Shown in pieces: positions 45,401 through 53,564 of a stretch of DNA of 64,000 nt. The DNA comes from Limimaricola variabilis (GTDB taxonomy: Bacteria > Pseudomonadota > Alphaproteobacteria > Rhodobacterales > Rhodobacteraceae). Numbering within the stretch: position 1 is the first letter of the stretch; the number at the start of each line of letters is the position of its first letter. Location of the stretch: the NCBI RefSeq assembly GCF_014195545.1, contig NZ_JACIBX010000001.1, forward strand, positions 330,463-394,462. The letters are read 5' to 3'. Under the pieces are notes generated by a model. That model was not told the DNA's origin, did no database searches, and was given only the letters and a program-made list of their open reading frames with translations. The position numbers and the translations under genes are program-made.

Positions 45401-45932
45401 CGAGCCGGACCGGCCCGCCCTGCCCGGGCGCAAAGATGTCGATGATGCCGCCGCGGATCGCGTAATCGCCCGGCTCGGTCACAGTCGGACTCTGGGTGAA
45501 ACCCATCCGCACGAGGAAATCCCTCAGCCCCGCCTCGTCGATCCGGTCGCCGACGCGGGCCGAGAAGGCCGCACCGCGCATGGTGGCGCGCGCGGGCACG
45601 CGCTGGGTCGCGGCGTTGAGCGTGGTCAGCAGGACATAACGCTCGGGCATGCCATGCAGCAGCCCCGCCAGCACCGCCATGCGGGCGGCCGAGATCTCGG
45701 GCGCGGGCGAGACGCGGTCATAGGGGAGACAATCCCAGGCCGGGAAGGTAACGACCGGCATGTCGGGCGCGTGGAACGCCAGGGCCGCGCGCATCGCCGC
45801 CATCCGTTTGTCGTCGCGGGCGACGTGGAGGACCGGGCCGGAGGCCTTATCCGCCTCCTTCAGGACCAGTGTCGCGTCGAAGCCCTCGGGCGCGCCCGAG
45901 ACGGTGATCCTGCTGGGGTTCGTCTTTGCCAT
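42468..45932 (-). CDS. mfd: Transcription-repair coupling factor Mfd
   Basis: DNA translocase of 1154 residues that removes stalled RNA polymerase and recruits UvrA. It has the UvrB-like N-terminal part, the CarD-like RNA-polymerase-interaction domain near residue 480 (PGDLVVHVDHGVGRYHGLE), the RecG-like helicase motor with Walker A GDVGFGKTEVA near 626 and DEEQHFG near 730, the translocation motif region and a C-terminal TRCF domain. Full family length, no damage visible. Confidence 0.96.
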   Translation of the reverse strand: MAKTNPSRITVSGAPEGFDATLVLKEADKASGPVLHVARDDKRMAAMRAALAFHAPDMPVVTFPAWDCLPYDRVSPAPEISAARMAVLAGLLHGMPERYVLLTTLNAATQRVPARATMRGAAFSARVGDRIDEAGLRDFLVRMGFTQSPTVTEPGDYAIRGGIIDIFAPGQGGPVRLDMFGDVLDGARRFDPATQRTTEKLDRIELAPVSEVILDEAAITRFRQSYRIEFGAAGTDDPLYEAVTAGRKQAGMEHWLGFFQDDLETLFDYLPGAPVTLDDQIAPQRDARWALITDAYETRRHALAQKGRMDSVYKPAPPALLYLDDDAWMAATEGRRVLRFAPLPQATGPGVIDAGGRIGRNFSPERQQENISLFAALASHVKERMKAGPVVIASYSEGARERLSGLIEDEGLTETIHVRDWAGVGKRGLHLAVWPLEHGYQTDDLTVISEQDVLGERLIRRARKKRRADNFLTEAQSLSPGDLVVHVDHGVGRYHGLEVVTAAGAAHECLLLEYAENAKLYLPVENIELLSRFGHEEGMLDKLGGGAWQAKKAKLKERIRQAADRLIRIAAERALRTAPRLEPQDSIWEQFLARFPYDETEDQLQAIEDVLSDLESGHPMDRLICGDVGFGKTEVAIRAAFVAALSGVQVAVIAPTTLLARQHYKNFAERFRGFPINVRPLSRFVSAKEASETRAGLADGKVDIVVGTHALLAKSVKFRDLGLLIIDEEQHFGVNHKERLKALRTDVHVLTLTATPIPRTLQMSLTGVRDLSIIGTPPVDRLAIRTYVSEFDTVTVREALLRERYRGGQSFFVVPRVADLPEIEEFLKTEVPEISYVVAHGQMAAGELDERMNAFYDGRYDVLLATTIVESGLDIPTANTMIVHRADMFGLAQLYQIRGRVGRSKTRAYAYLTTKPRAPLTPGAEKRLRVLGSIDSLGAGFTLASQDLDIRGAGNLLGEEQSGQMREVGFELYQQMLEEQIAKIRSGEAEGLSEDEGQWAPQINLGVPVLIPEEYVPDLDVRLGLYRRLSELTTKVELEGFAAELIDRFGPLPKEVNTLMLVVRIKAMCLKAGISQLDGGPKGATIRFHNDKFVSPEGLVEFIQDQKGQAKVKDNKIVVMRDWSKEADKIRGAFGIARELAEKVKAAKKAKAEA

Positions 45933-45979
45933 TGCGCTGACCTACCTTTCGCGCCGGTGCTGTCAAGCGCCCCGCGGGG

Positions 45980-46516
45980 TCAGAACCCCGGCGCCACCGA
46001 AAGGTTCTGGTACATGCCGAACATGGCGGTGACGAAGATCGACACCATGCCGATGAGCTGGACCCAGAACCGGTGCCGCGCCAGCCGCTTGCACAGTAGC
46101 TCGGCCTCGGGCCGCTCGCGAGCGATGCGCCGGGCCGTGGCGAAGCTCATCGCGCCCACCATGCTGAGCGGCAGAGCCAGCAGAGCGACCGCCTGCGCGA
46201 ATTCGATACCGTACCAGAAACCCAAGAGAAGCAGGGACGACAGGATGAAGGCCACCACGCCGATCAGCCAACTGCCGGCGACGTGCCCGACATGCAGCAG
46301 CCGATTGACGTTGATCCGCACCAAGTCAACGAGGTCGCGCTCCGACTGGCCACCGAAGCGGCGCGCGCGCGCCACCATGTCGAAGGGGACACCGAGCACG
46401 CGGTGGCTGGCGCCGGACCAGATGAGTGCCAGCATGATCCAGAACCAGAGATTGGAGAAGGATCGCATGTCGATCACTTCGAAGAGAGTCTGGGTCAGTG
46501 TCACGGGGGGCGTCAT
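45980..46516 (-). CDS. Uncharacterised Rhodobacteraceae membrane protein
   Basis: Membrane protein of 178 residues with segments at about 22-38, 85-105 and 108-128 and 150-170. The N-terminal TQTLFEVIDMRSFSNLWFWIMLALIWSG is a recognisable family sequence in this bacterial group; similar proteins have been labelled as a component of the SufBCD complex, which I cannot support from sequence. It lies 47 bases upstream of mfd on the same strand and diverges from hemB. Confidence 0.7.
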   Translation of the reverse strand: MTPPVTLTQTLFEVIDMRSFSNLWFWIMLALIWSGASHRVLGVPFDMVARARRFGGQSERDLVDLVRINVNRLLHVGHVAGSWLIGVVAFILSSLLLLGFWYGIEFAQAVALLALPLSMVGAMSFATARRIARERPEAELLCKRLARHRFWVQLIGMVSIFVTAMFGMYQNLSVAPGF

Positions 46517-46534
46517 CCGGGTCTTGGCGTTGCG

Positions 46535-46581
46535 CGCAGCCTAGAGCCGGGCCCTGCCGATGCCCAGCCTTGTAGGCTGCG
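46535..46581. repeat. Inverted repeat in the hemB divergent promoter region
   Basis: CGCAGCCTA (46535-46543) and TAGGCTGCG (46573-46581) form a perfect 9-bp inverted repeat with a 29-base spacer, between the divergent membrane-protein gene and hemB. It could be an operator or an RNA stem; no T-tract follows. Confidence 0.4.
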
Positions 46582-46637
46582 GCAAACCGTGCCACCCCCG
46601 TGATGTGATATGAATGCCCCGCACGAAAGGCGTCGCC

Positions 46638-47636
46638 ATGCAGCCCTATGCCGCCCCCTACCCGCTGTCCCGTCCGCGCCGGCTTCGCCGCAGCGCCGCG
46701 CTGCGCGCCATGACCCGCGAGACGGCGATGACGCCGGACAACCTAATCTGGCCGATCTTCCTGCAGGCCGGGCGCGACGAGGAGAGCGCCATCGCCTCGA
46801 TGCCGGGCGTGTCGCGGCTGACCGTGGACCGCGCGGTGACGGCGGCGCGCGAGGCGCATGCTCTGGGCATCCCGGCGATGTGCCTGTTCCCCTATACCGG
46901 CCCCGAGAGCCGCACCGAGGACTGCGCCGAGGCATGGTCGGACGACAACCTGACCAACACCGCGATCCGGGCGATCAAGGATGCGGTGCCCGAGATGGCG
47001 CTGATGACCGACATCGCGCTCGACCCCTACAACGCTAACGGCCATGACGGCTTCGTCGTCGATGGCGAGATCGTCAATGACCCCACGGTCGAGGCGCTGG
47101 TCAAGATGGCGCTGGCGCAGGCTCGCGCCGGGGCCGACATCCTCGGCCCCTCCGACATGATGGATGGCCGGATCGGGGCGATCCGCGCCGCGCTCGAGGC
47201 CGAGGGTCACGGCCATGTCGCGATCCTGAGCTACGCCGCGAAGTTCGCGAGCGCCTTCTACGGCCCGTTCCGCGACGCGGTCGGGGCCTCCGGCGCGCTC
47301 AAGGGCGACAAGAAGACCTACCAGATCGACCCCGCCAATGCCGACGAGGCGCTGCGCATGGTCGGCCGCGACCTGTCCGAGGGCGCCGACATGGTGATGG
47401 TCAAGCCGGGGATGAGCTATCTCGACATCTGCACCCGCGTGAAGGACGCGTATGGCGTACCGACCTTCGCCTACCAGGTGTCGGGCGAATACGCGATGAT
47501 CGAGGGTGCGGCGCGCCAGGGTTGGCTCGATGGCGACCGGGTGATGATGGAAAGCCTGCTGGCCTTCCGCCGGGCCGGTTGCGACGGTGTGCTGAGCTAT
47601 TTCGCACCGCGTGCCGCGCGGCTGATGAACGGCTGA
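46638..47636 (+). CDS. hemB: Porphobilinogen synthase (delta-aminolevulinate dehydratase) HemB
   Basis: Enzyme of 332 residues that condenses two 5-aminolevulinate molecules to porphobilinogen for haem and tetrapyrroles. The active-site lysines lie in LSYAAKFASAFYGPFRDA and MVKPGMSYLD. The region that carries zinc cysteines in animal and yeast enzymes reads TDIALDPYNANGHDG, with no cysteines, so it is of the zinc-independent type known from Rhodobacter and plants. ATG 46638 with AAAGG upstream gives the usual start. Confidence 0.95.
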   Translation: MQPYAAPYPLSRPRRLRRSAALRAMTRETAMTPDNLIWPIFLQAGRDEESAIASMPGVSRLTVDRAVTAAREAHALGIPAMCLFPYTGPESRTEDCAEAWSDDNLTNTAIRAIKDAVPEMALMTDIALDPYNANGHDGFVVDGEIVNDPTVEALVKMALAQARAGADILGPSDMMDGRIGAIRAALEAEGHGHVAILSYAAKFASAFYGPFRDAVGASGALKGDKKTYQIDPANADEALRMVGRDLSEGADMVMVKPGMSYLDICTRVKDAYGVPTFAYQVSGEYAMIEGAARQGWLDGDRVMMESLLAFRRAGCDGVLSYFAPRAARLMNG

Positions 47637-47766
47637 TCATCGCGCGAAACCCGGCCGCCCGGTTTGCCCCTGCGCCATCGGCGGATGACAGGCCGGGCCG
47701 GCTGGCCTATGGTCACCCCGATCGCCCGGTCACAAGGGCGGCATGGATTGCATGAGGGGCAGCGAC

Positions 47767-48324
47767 ATGGACAAGACGACACGGCGGGGCCTCGTGCTCG
47801 GCCTGGGCGCCACCAGCCTGGTGGCGGCCTGCGGCAACGGTGTGGGCAGCGACGGCGCATCGCGCATCGACGCCCGCGTACAGAGCACGCTCGATCACAT
47901 GTTCGACCAGTATCCGGGAACACGCGAGCTGGCGGCGCAGTCGCGCGGCATGCTGGTGATGCCGCTGGTCACCGAGGTCGGGCTCGGCCTGGGCGGCGCC
48001 TATGGGCGCGGCGCGCTCCTGGTGGGGCGCAGCGTGGTCGACTACTACTCGGCCACGACCGCGAGCGCCGGCTTCCAGATCGGCGCGCAGCAGTTCAGCC
48101 ACGTGCTGTTCTTCATGACGGAGCAGGCGCTCTCGGACTTCCGCCGCGCCCCGGGCTGGGCGGCCGGCGCCGACATCGAATACGCGATCAACGATCGCGG
48201 CGAGATGCTCAAGGCCGAGACCACCACCTCGCTGTCGCCGGTCATCGCGGTGGTGTTCGCGCAAACCGGGCTGCGGGTCGGCGCGACGCTCGAAGGCACC
48301 AAGTACAGCCGGATCATTCCCTGA
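47767..48324 (+). CDS. Ysc84-type lipoprotein, probable Tat substrate
   Basis: Protein of 185 residues with a twin-arginine-like signal (TTRRGLVLGLGATSLVAAC) that ends in a lipobox cysteine. The mature part holds the Ysc84/SYLF-type domain (AQSRGMLVMPLVTEVGLGLGGAYGRGALLV through LSPVIAVVFAQTGLRVGATLEGTKYSRI). SYLF domains bind lipids in eukaryotes; the bacterial role is unknown. The last 11 bases overlap the convergent DUF2254 gene. Confidence 0.82.
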   Translation: MDKTTRRGLVLGLGATSLVAACGNGVGSDGASRIDARVQSTLDHMFDQYPGTRELAAQSRGMLVMPLVTEVGLGLGGAYGRGALLVGRSVVDYYSATTASAGFQIGAQQFSHVLFFMTEQALSDFRRAPGWAAGADIEYAINDRGEMLKAETTTSLSPVIAVVFAQTGLRVGATLEGTKYSRIIP

Positions 48325-49582
48325 TCCGGCCGCGCGCCGCGATCTCGGGCGCGGCGCGAGCCAGCCGGTCGCGGTCACGGTCGAACTCGAGCGCGGCGCG
48401 ACCGCGCTCGAGCGCTTCATGCGCCATCTCGCGCGCCGCCGCTGCGATGCCGGTGTCGGGATGGGCCTGCAACGCGGTCAGGGTCTTGAGCATGGAGATC
48501 AGCACCTCGACCTGCGTGGCGCCATCGCGCGCCATCGCACCGAAGCCGTCCTGCATCAGATCGAGCGGATCGAGCGGCACGACCCAGAGCCGGTCATGGA
48601 TCGGCGTATCGCGGCCATGCGCCATCTCGTCGCGAAACCCGCCGATGACACGGCCGATCCGGCCGATGACGTCGATCGCCGTCCCCGGATCGTTGATACC
48701 CGGCGACAGCGCCTTGCTGCCGACCTCGGACAGCATGATCAGGGCAAAGCGCGGATCCTGCTCGACGGTGCGCAGCTCGCCCATGTGGACCGCGCCCCGC
48801 ACGGCCTCTTCGAGCGCCTCGCCGCCACCCTCGATGTGGGCGATGACCTCGCCGCGATGCACGAAGCGCCCGATCGGCGCGTCGAGATAGACCCGCCCGT
48901 CATGTTCCTCGGCCGCGGCCTGCAAGCTATCCTCGTAGATGGCCTGGATATAGGCCGTCCGCTTGGCCCGGATCGGGCGTGCGGTGCCAGGAATGTCCCC
49001 CGGTTTCAGCGCATGTCCACCGAGGCAGGGCCGTTCCATCCGTGCCTCGAAGGCACGAACCGCCTCGCGCTCGATCCGAACGGTGGTGTCGACGAGGCTG
49101 CCCAGCGCCTGCAGGTGGAGGATCCAGCGCAATATGACGACGACGATCAGCACCAGAACCGCCAGCGTCGCGAGATAGAGCGTCACGATCTCCTTCTCGC
49201 CGTAATAGGGGGTGGAGAGCAGGATGATCGCGGCCAGCGAATAGATATAGGCGCCGATGAAGGTGGCGAGCACGGTCTGCGTGGTGGTGTCGGCCAGCAG
49301 CATCCGATGCGCCCGCGGCGTCCAGCGCGACGAGGCCGATTGATGGACGCTGACCATCACCGACAGCGAGAAGGTGGTGACCGCCAGCATCGAGGTCGAG
49401 ATGATGTCGAGCAACCGGTTCAGCGCGTCGGCCCCGATCGCCTCTGACAACCCGTCGGGGATCATCGGGCCGAACAGCTTGGCCGCACCCAGCGCCACGA
49501 AGGCCATGCCGGAAATCAGCGCCACGCGCACCCACAGGCGGCGGGACAGGCGGTGGATCTTGCGCAGGGTGGTGGCGAACAT
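48314..49582 (-). CDS. DUF2254 membrane protein
   Basis: Protein of 422 residues with four membrane segments in the first half (about 18-40, 60-80, 105-125 and 132-155) and a soluble C-terminal domain. Typical DUF2254 sequences are LDIISTSMLAVTTFSLSVMV, DAPIGRFVHRGEVIAHI and ALSPGINDPGTAIDVI. GGAG precedes ATG 49582. Function unknown. Confidence 0.85.
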   Translation of the reverse strand: MFATTLRKIHRLSRRLWVRVALISGMAFVALGAAKLFGPMIPDGLSEAIGADALNRLLDIISTSMLAVTTFSLSVMVSVHQSASSRWTPRAHRMLLADTTTQTVLATFIGAYIYSLAAIILLSTPYYGEKEIVTLYLATLAVLVLIVVVILRWILHLQALGSLVDTTVRIEREAVRAFEARMERPCLGGHALKPGDIPGTARPIRAKRTAYIQAIYEDSLQAAAEEHDGRVYLDAPIGRFVHRGEVIAHIEGGGEALEEAVRGAVHMGELRTVEQDPRFALIMLSEVGSKALSPGINDPGTAIDVIGRIGRVIGGFRDEMAHGRDTPIHDRLWVVPLDPLDLMQDGFGAMARDGATQVEVLISMLKTLTALQAHPDTGIAAAAREMAHEALERGRAALEFDRDRDRLARAAPEIAARGRIRE

Positions 49583-49709
49583 CGGCTCTCCGGCTTGTGG
49601 AACGGCGCGGCCGATCCGATGACGGCGCGATCCGCGCCTTGCCCCACCAACGTCCTGCCGGAACGAGAAGTTTCGGAGTTGCCCTACCGATCCGAGAGGC
49701 ATCCGCGAC

Positions 49710-49745
49710 AAAAAAACGGGCGAAGAGGTGAAACCTCCCCGCCCG
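49710..49745 (-). terminator. Intrinsic terminator of the RTX-Hint gene
   Basis: On the minus strand a hairpin with an outer 6-bp G/C stem (49717-49722 with 49740-49745) and an inner 5-bp stem (49725-49729 with 49733-49737) is followed by seven T. It lies about 50 bases behind the RTX-Hint stop codon. Confidence 0.82.
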
Positions 49746-49794
49746 GCACCAAGCAAAACCGGTTAACCCCCCAGGTACTCGTAAAAGTAGCCGA

Positions 49795-52356
49795 TCAGAC
49801 CACCATCAGCCGCGCCTCGTGCCGCTTGAGCGCCTTGCGGGCTGCGCGGTAGTTGTCGATGCCGGCGCGCTGGCGCAGCTCGGGGAACAACTCGAAGATC
49901 TCGTCCCGCTGCTCGGCACCGATCCCCTTGAGCGTGTGATCGCCGGGCTGGAAGCTTTCGGTCCAGGCGCCGTTCGACAGCACGACCTCGTGGCGATCGA
50001 ACATGAAGTGGATGTAGCTGGTGCGCGACACGTCGATCGAATGGATGCCCTTCGAGCCAACGAGGTGCTTGGCCGCGGCCAGAACCTCGCTGTCTTCGAA
50101 GTAGAGCTGCGCCCGGTCGCCGGTCAGCAGCACCCGGTGGTTCGGCGAGACCATCATGTCGCGCTCGGGCAGGCCGTTGCCCAGCGCGCCCGCGCGGATC
50201 ATCACCGGCTTGAGGTGCGGGCTGGTCAGGAACTGCGCCGGTCCGACCTGCTTGTGACCGACCCAGCGGATCTCCTGAATGCCGTTGTCACGGGTGATGA
50301 TGCGGTCGCCTTCGCGCAGCTCCTCGACGAGACGCTCGCCGCGGGGGGTCGCGATCACGGTGCCGGGCGTGAAGCAGGGCACGACGTTCTCGATCTCCTC
50401 GAAGCGAAGCGTGGTCCCGTCCTTGAAGTAGACGATGCCGTCTTCGCGGTCGTCCGAGGTGTATTCGATGCGGTCGACATCGGTGCCCGACAGGTCGAGC
50501 GTGTCGTAGTCGTCACCGCCCTCGCCGCCGATCACCCGGTCGCCACCATTGCCGCCGACGAAGTAGTCGCGATCGTCATCGCCGAACAGCAGGTCGTTGC
50601 CCTGCCCGCCGATGATCCGGTCGTCGCCCGCCCCGCCGAAGATGGTGTCGTCGTCGATGCCGCCGTCGAGATAGTCGTCACCATCGCCGCCGAAGATGGT
50701 GTCGTCGTCGTCCTGGCCGAGGATCGTGTCATTGCCCTTGCCGCCGAACAGCTCGTCGCGGCCGTTGTCGGTGACGCGGTCACCCCGATCGTCGCGAATG
50801 TTGAGGCTGTCGGGGAAGCGCGGGTCGAGGCCGCCACGGATGACGTCGTCGCCATCGCCGCCAAAGACGGTGTCGTTGCCTTCGCCGCCGGTGAGCGTGT
50901 CGTCGCCCTCCTCGCCGAGGATCAGGTCGTCGTCGATGCCGCCATCGATCCGGTCGTTGCCGGTGCCGCCGAAAATCGTGTCGCGGTCGTCACCGGTGTG
51001 GATGATGTCGTCCCCGGCGCCGCCATAGACGGTGTCGCGGTCGTCATAGGGATCGGCATCGCGGCCGAGCCCCGGATAGGGATTGTCGAAGCGGTCGAGG
51101 TCGGCCTCTCGGTCGCCATCGCTCGAGTCGATGCGATCATTGCCGTCGCCGCCATGGATCACATCGTTGCCGGTGCCACCCAGGATCACGTCGTTCTCGG
51201 CGCCACCGTCGATCTTGTCGTCGCCCTCGCCGCCGAACAGCTTGTCGCCGTTGCGGCTGCCGATCAGCTCGTCGTCGCCGGAGCCGCCATAGAGCTCGTC
51301 GCCGCCGGTGCCGCCATCGAGACGGTCGTTGCCGGCGCCGCCATAAAGCGTGTCGCGGCCGCCATCGCCGTAGAGGTCGTCGTCGCCGTCCTCGCCATAG
51401 ATCGTGTCGTTGCCCGCGCCGCCATAGACGAGGTCGTCGCCCTTGCCGGCTTTTACGGTGTCGTCGCCGCCATAGGCCTCGATCCGGTCGTCATCGGGCG
51501 CGTCGTCGCCCAGAATGGCGTCGCCATTGTCGACCCGGTCGCCCTCGGGATCGCCGTCATAGGCGAGATCGATGAGATCGTCCCCCATCGTGCCCTCGAC
51601 GATACCGTCCGGCCCGGTCGGGCACTGCACCCGCAGCGCCACCGTGGCGTCGTCGAAACCACCGCGATCGTCGGTCACCTTGTAGGAGATAGTCACGTCG
51701 CCGGTGAAGCCCGGCTCGGGCGTGTAGCGCAGGGAGCCGTCTTCGTCGACATAGACCTCGCCATGGTCGGCCCAGACCTCGCTCACCCGCAGGCTGTCGC
51801 CGTCGGGGTCGCTGTCATTGGCCAGCACGTCGATGTTGATGGCCATGTCGCGCTCGGTCGAGGCGCTGTCGTCCCGGGCCACCGGGGCGCGGTTGTCGCC
51901 CTGGTTGTCCTTCAGGAACTTCTCGATGTTGTAGAAATAGAGCTTCTCGCCGGTCGGCTTCATGTCCTCGTCGAGGAACTGGATCCAGCCGTTCGAGCCG
52001 TTGCCGTCGCCATCGGGCTCGATGTCCTTGGCGTAGAGATTGCCCATGCCGCGCAGGTCCAGCGTGTCGACATCGCCGAGGCTGCCGTCACCGCCGCCAT
52101 AGACCACGCCACCGCGACCCGGCTTGAAGGTGTCGGCGCCGTCGCCGCCATAGAGGGTGTCATAGGCATCGCCGGTCAGGTGGTCGTTGCCGTCGCCGCC
52201 ATGGACCTCGTCGCAGCCTTCGCCGCCATCCATCCAGTCGTCGCCTGCATTGCCGTAGAGCTTGTCGTTGCCCGCGCCGCCGAAGATCTCGTCATTGCCA
52301 TCGCCACCGTAATAGGTGTCGTTCCCCGGCGTTCCGTCGAACCGCTTGCCCGCCAT
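49795..52356 (-). CDS. RTX calcium-binding protein with cadherin-like and Hint domains
   Basis: Very acidic protein of 853 residues. About six RTX nonapeptides (GGxGxDxLx) open the protein (residues 10-80), then a cadherin/tandem-95-like domain (about 155-245, NRAPVARDDSASTERD to VALRVQ), then about thirty more RTX repeats (about 250-640), and finally a Hint domain (about 660-800) beginning CFTPGTVIATPRGERLVEELREGD and containing SPNHRVLL. There is no signal peptide, as expected for type I secretion; no T1SS genes are in the window. Start 52356 has AAGGAG upstream. Such proteins are common in Rhodobacteraceae, with roles in the cell surface or biofilm inferred. Confidence 0.9.
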   Translation of the reverse strand: MAGKRFDGTPGNDTYYGGDGNDEIFGGAGNDKLYGNAGDDWMDGGEGCDEVHGGDGNDHLTGDAYDTLYGGDGADTFKPGRGGVVYGGGDGSLGDVDTLDLRGMGNLYAKDIEPDGDGNGSNGWIQFLDEDMKPTGEKLYFYNIEKFLKDNQGDNRAPVARDDSASTERDMAINIDVLANDSDPDGDSLRVSEVWADHGEVYVDEDGSLRYTPEPGFTGDVTISYKVTDDRGGFDDATVALRVQCPTGPDGIVEGTMGDDLIDLAYDGDPEGDRVDNGDAILGDDAPDDDRIEAYGGDDTVKAGKGDDLVYGGAGNDTIYGEDGDDDLYGDGGRDTLYGGAGNDRLDGGTGGDELYGGSGDDELIGSRNGDKLFGGEGDDKIDGGAENDVILGGTGNDVIHGGDGNDRIDSSDGDREADLDRFDNPYPGLGRDADPYDDRDTVYGGAGDDIIHTGDDRDTIFGGTGNDRIDGGIDDDLILGEEGDDTLTGGEGNDTVFGGDGDDVIRGGLDPRFPDSLNIRDDRGDRVTDNGRDELFGGKGNDTILGQDDDDTIFGGDGDDYLDGGIDDDTIFGGAGDDRIIGGQGNDLLFGDDDRDYFVGGNGGDRVIGGEGGDDYDTLDLSGTDVDRIEYTSDDREDGIVYFKDGTTLRFEEIENVVPCFTPGTVIATPRGERLVEELREGDRIITRDNGIQEIRWVGHKQVGPAQFLTSPHLKPVMIRAGALGNGLPERDMMVSPNHRVLLTGDRAQLYFEDSEVLAAAKHLVGSKGIHSIDVSRTSYIHFMFDRHEVVLSNGAWTESFQPGDHTLKGIGAEQRDEIFELFPELRQRAGIDNYRAARKALKRHEARLMVV

Positions 52357-52940
52357 GCTTCGTCTCCTTACCGCGGGCGTCGCCTGCCCCGCTTCCGTTC
52401 AGACCGACCGCGCCCGGTCCCGCCGATCGGCGGGCTGGTGCCCTGGGACACCGGCTCGGGCTGCGAGCCATGCTCTATGCTGCTGGTTCCCCCCACGGGT
52501 CGCATGCAGACTGGACCCGGTAATTGCTGTGCGACCCGTCATCCGCTCTGGGCCACCCGTGCCGGGGTTGAGCCATAATTATCTCGCCACCAGCGGTCGA
52601 CAAAGGAAAAAGTGGCGGAAAGGTGGTCCAACGGAGGCGAGAGCCGGCCGCCATTGAGGCGCATTCGTATAGGCCCGCGTGGGATTGTTGAAGAATACCG
52701 CCCGCAAGCTCGGCCGATCAAAAACGGATACCCATAAAAAACTTGGGCATCACGCCGGACGCCAGAATTCTTTGATGCCGATTTGGCAACAATACGACGC
52801 GTTGAAGCAGGCCACGGCCATGCCCCAATGCGCCTATTTCTTGCCGCAATTGTAGTTGCTTAGTGAAGATCAGTCTGCGCGGATCGGGCCCATTGTTCGC
52901 CCGAAGCGCGCATGTGCCCCAAAATCGCCGCGCGCGCCTC
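52357..52940. other. Intergenic region without a convincing gene
   Basis: This 584-base gap separates the RTX-Hint gene from the YgiB-like gene, both on the minus strand, so it should hold the RTX promoter. It has a perfect 10-bp inverted repeat (52495-52504 with 52530-52539, listed separately) and an imperfect G/C stem near 52886-52909. Short open frames cross it, but none shows a domain, ribosome site or consistent codon use. No tRNA-like cloverleaf could be completed. Confidence 0.55.
52495..52539. repeat. Ten-base inverted repeat upstream of the RTX-Hint gene
   Basis: ACGGGTCGCA (52495-52504) and TGCGACCCGT (52530-52539) are perfect inverse copies with a 25-base spacer, about 140 bases before the RTX-Hint start codon. 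It could be an operator, an mRNA leader stem or the trace of a mobile element; no flanking gene supports the last option. Confidence 0.45.
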
Positions 52941-53546
52941 TCAGCCGCCGAAGCTGCGCACGCCGGTACCGGTCCGGGTGGCTCCGAACCCACCGGTGCG
53001 GTTGACCGTGGCGCGCGTCATCGGCGCGGCGGTACGGGTCGGCGTGCCGGCCCGGAAGGCGTTGGGGCTGAGCGACGTGGTGCCGCGTGCCTGGTTGAGC
53101 ACGGTGCCGCCCGGCGTGGCGAAACCGCCGGAAGACCGCCCATAGAAAGGCTGCGCCATCGACCCGCGCCCGCCCAGCATGTTGCCGATCAGGTAGCCCG
53201 CCATCAGCGGCAGGAAGATCGATCCGCCGCCGCCGGGCCGCTCCTCGGCGACGCATTCACCACCATGCTCGGCCTCGCACAGCGCCTGGTCGTCGTAGCG
53301 CGGCGCGGTCTCGACATGCGCCTCGAGTGCCTGGCCGAAGCCCTCCTCGCAGCTTTCCTCGGTCACCCAGGTGCCGGGCCCCGCCGCCGCCTCGAGACAG
53401 GCATCGAGCGTCGGGAACGCGGCCGAGGGCACATCCTCCTCGCGGCAGGCAGCGAGGCTGAAGGCGGCCGCGCCGAGAAGCGCGATGCGCACATGGCGGG
53501 AACGCTTGGAAGTGGTGGCCGGGGTCGCGGCGGATGTCTGGCTCAT
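52941..53546 (-). CDS. YgiB-like (DUF1190) lipoprotein
   Basis: Protein of 201 residues with an N-terminal signal and lipobox (FSLAAC) and six further cysteines in the first half (TLDACLEAA, ESCEEGF, ALCEAEHGGECV), followed by a glycine-rich membrane-like turn (FLPLMAGYLIGNMLGG) and a low-complexity Gly/Thr/Arg tail. This matches UPF0441/DUF1190 (YgiB). GAGGAGG precedes ATG 53546. It follows the YgiC-type ligase gene, the same pairing as in enterobacteria. Confidence 0.82.
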   Translation of the reverse strand: MSQTSAATPATTSKRSRHVRIALLGAAAFSLAACREEDVPSAAFPTLDACLEAAAGPGTWVTEESCEEGFGQALEAHVETAPRYDDQALCEAEHGGECVAEERPGGGGSIFLPLMAGYLIGNMLGGRGSMAQPFYGRSSGGFATPGGTVLNQARGTTSLSPNAFRAGTPTRTAAPMTRATVNRTGGFGATRTGTGVRSFGG

Positions 53547-53564
53547 GGCGGTCCTCCTCGGGGC

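Noticed and set aside
42459-46544. A plus-strand open frame of more than 1300 codons antisense to mfd
   Set aside because: It lies wholly opposite mfd and its neighbour, has no domain, signal or ribosome site, and its length is explained by the GC-rich codon use of the real genes.
47647-47665. A hairpin behind hemB
   Set aside because: Only five continuous base pairs and a three-T tail; it does not qualify as a terminator.
49819-52578. A long plus-strand frame opposite the RTX-Hint gene
   Set aside because: Its apparent repeats are the complement of the RTX repeats; no start signal or recognisable fold.
52420-52580. A possible tRNA on the minus strand (a GGTGGCC..AGAGCGG segment resembling a serine tRNA D-arm)
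   Set aside because: No T-arm, no matching acceptor stem and no anticodon loop of the right size could be found.
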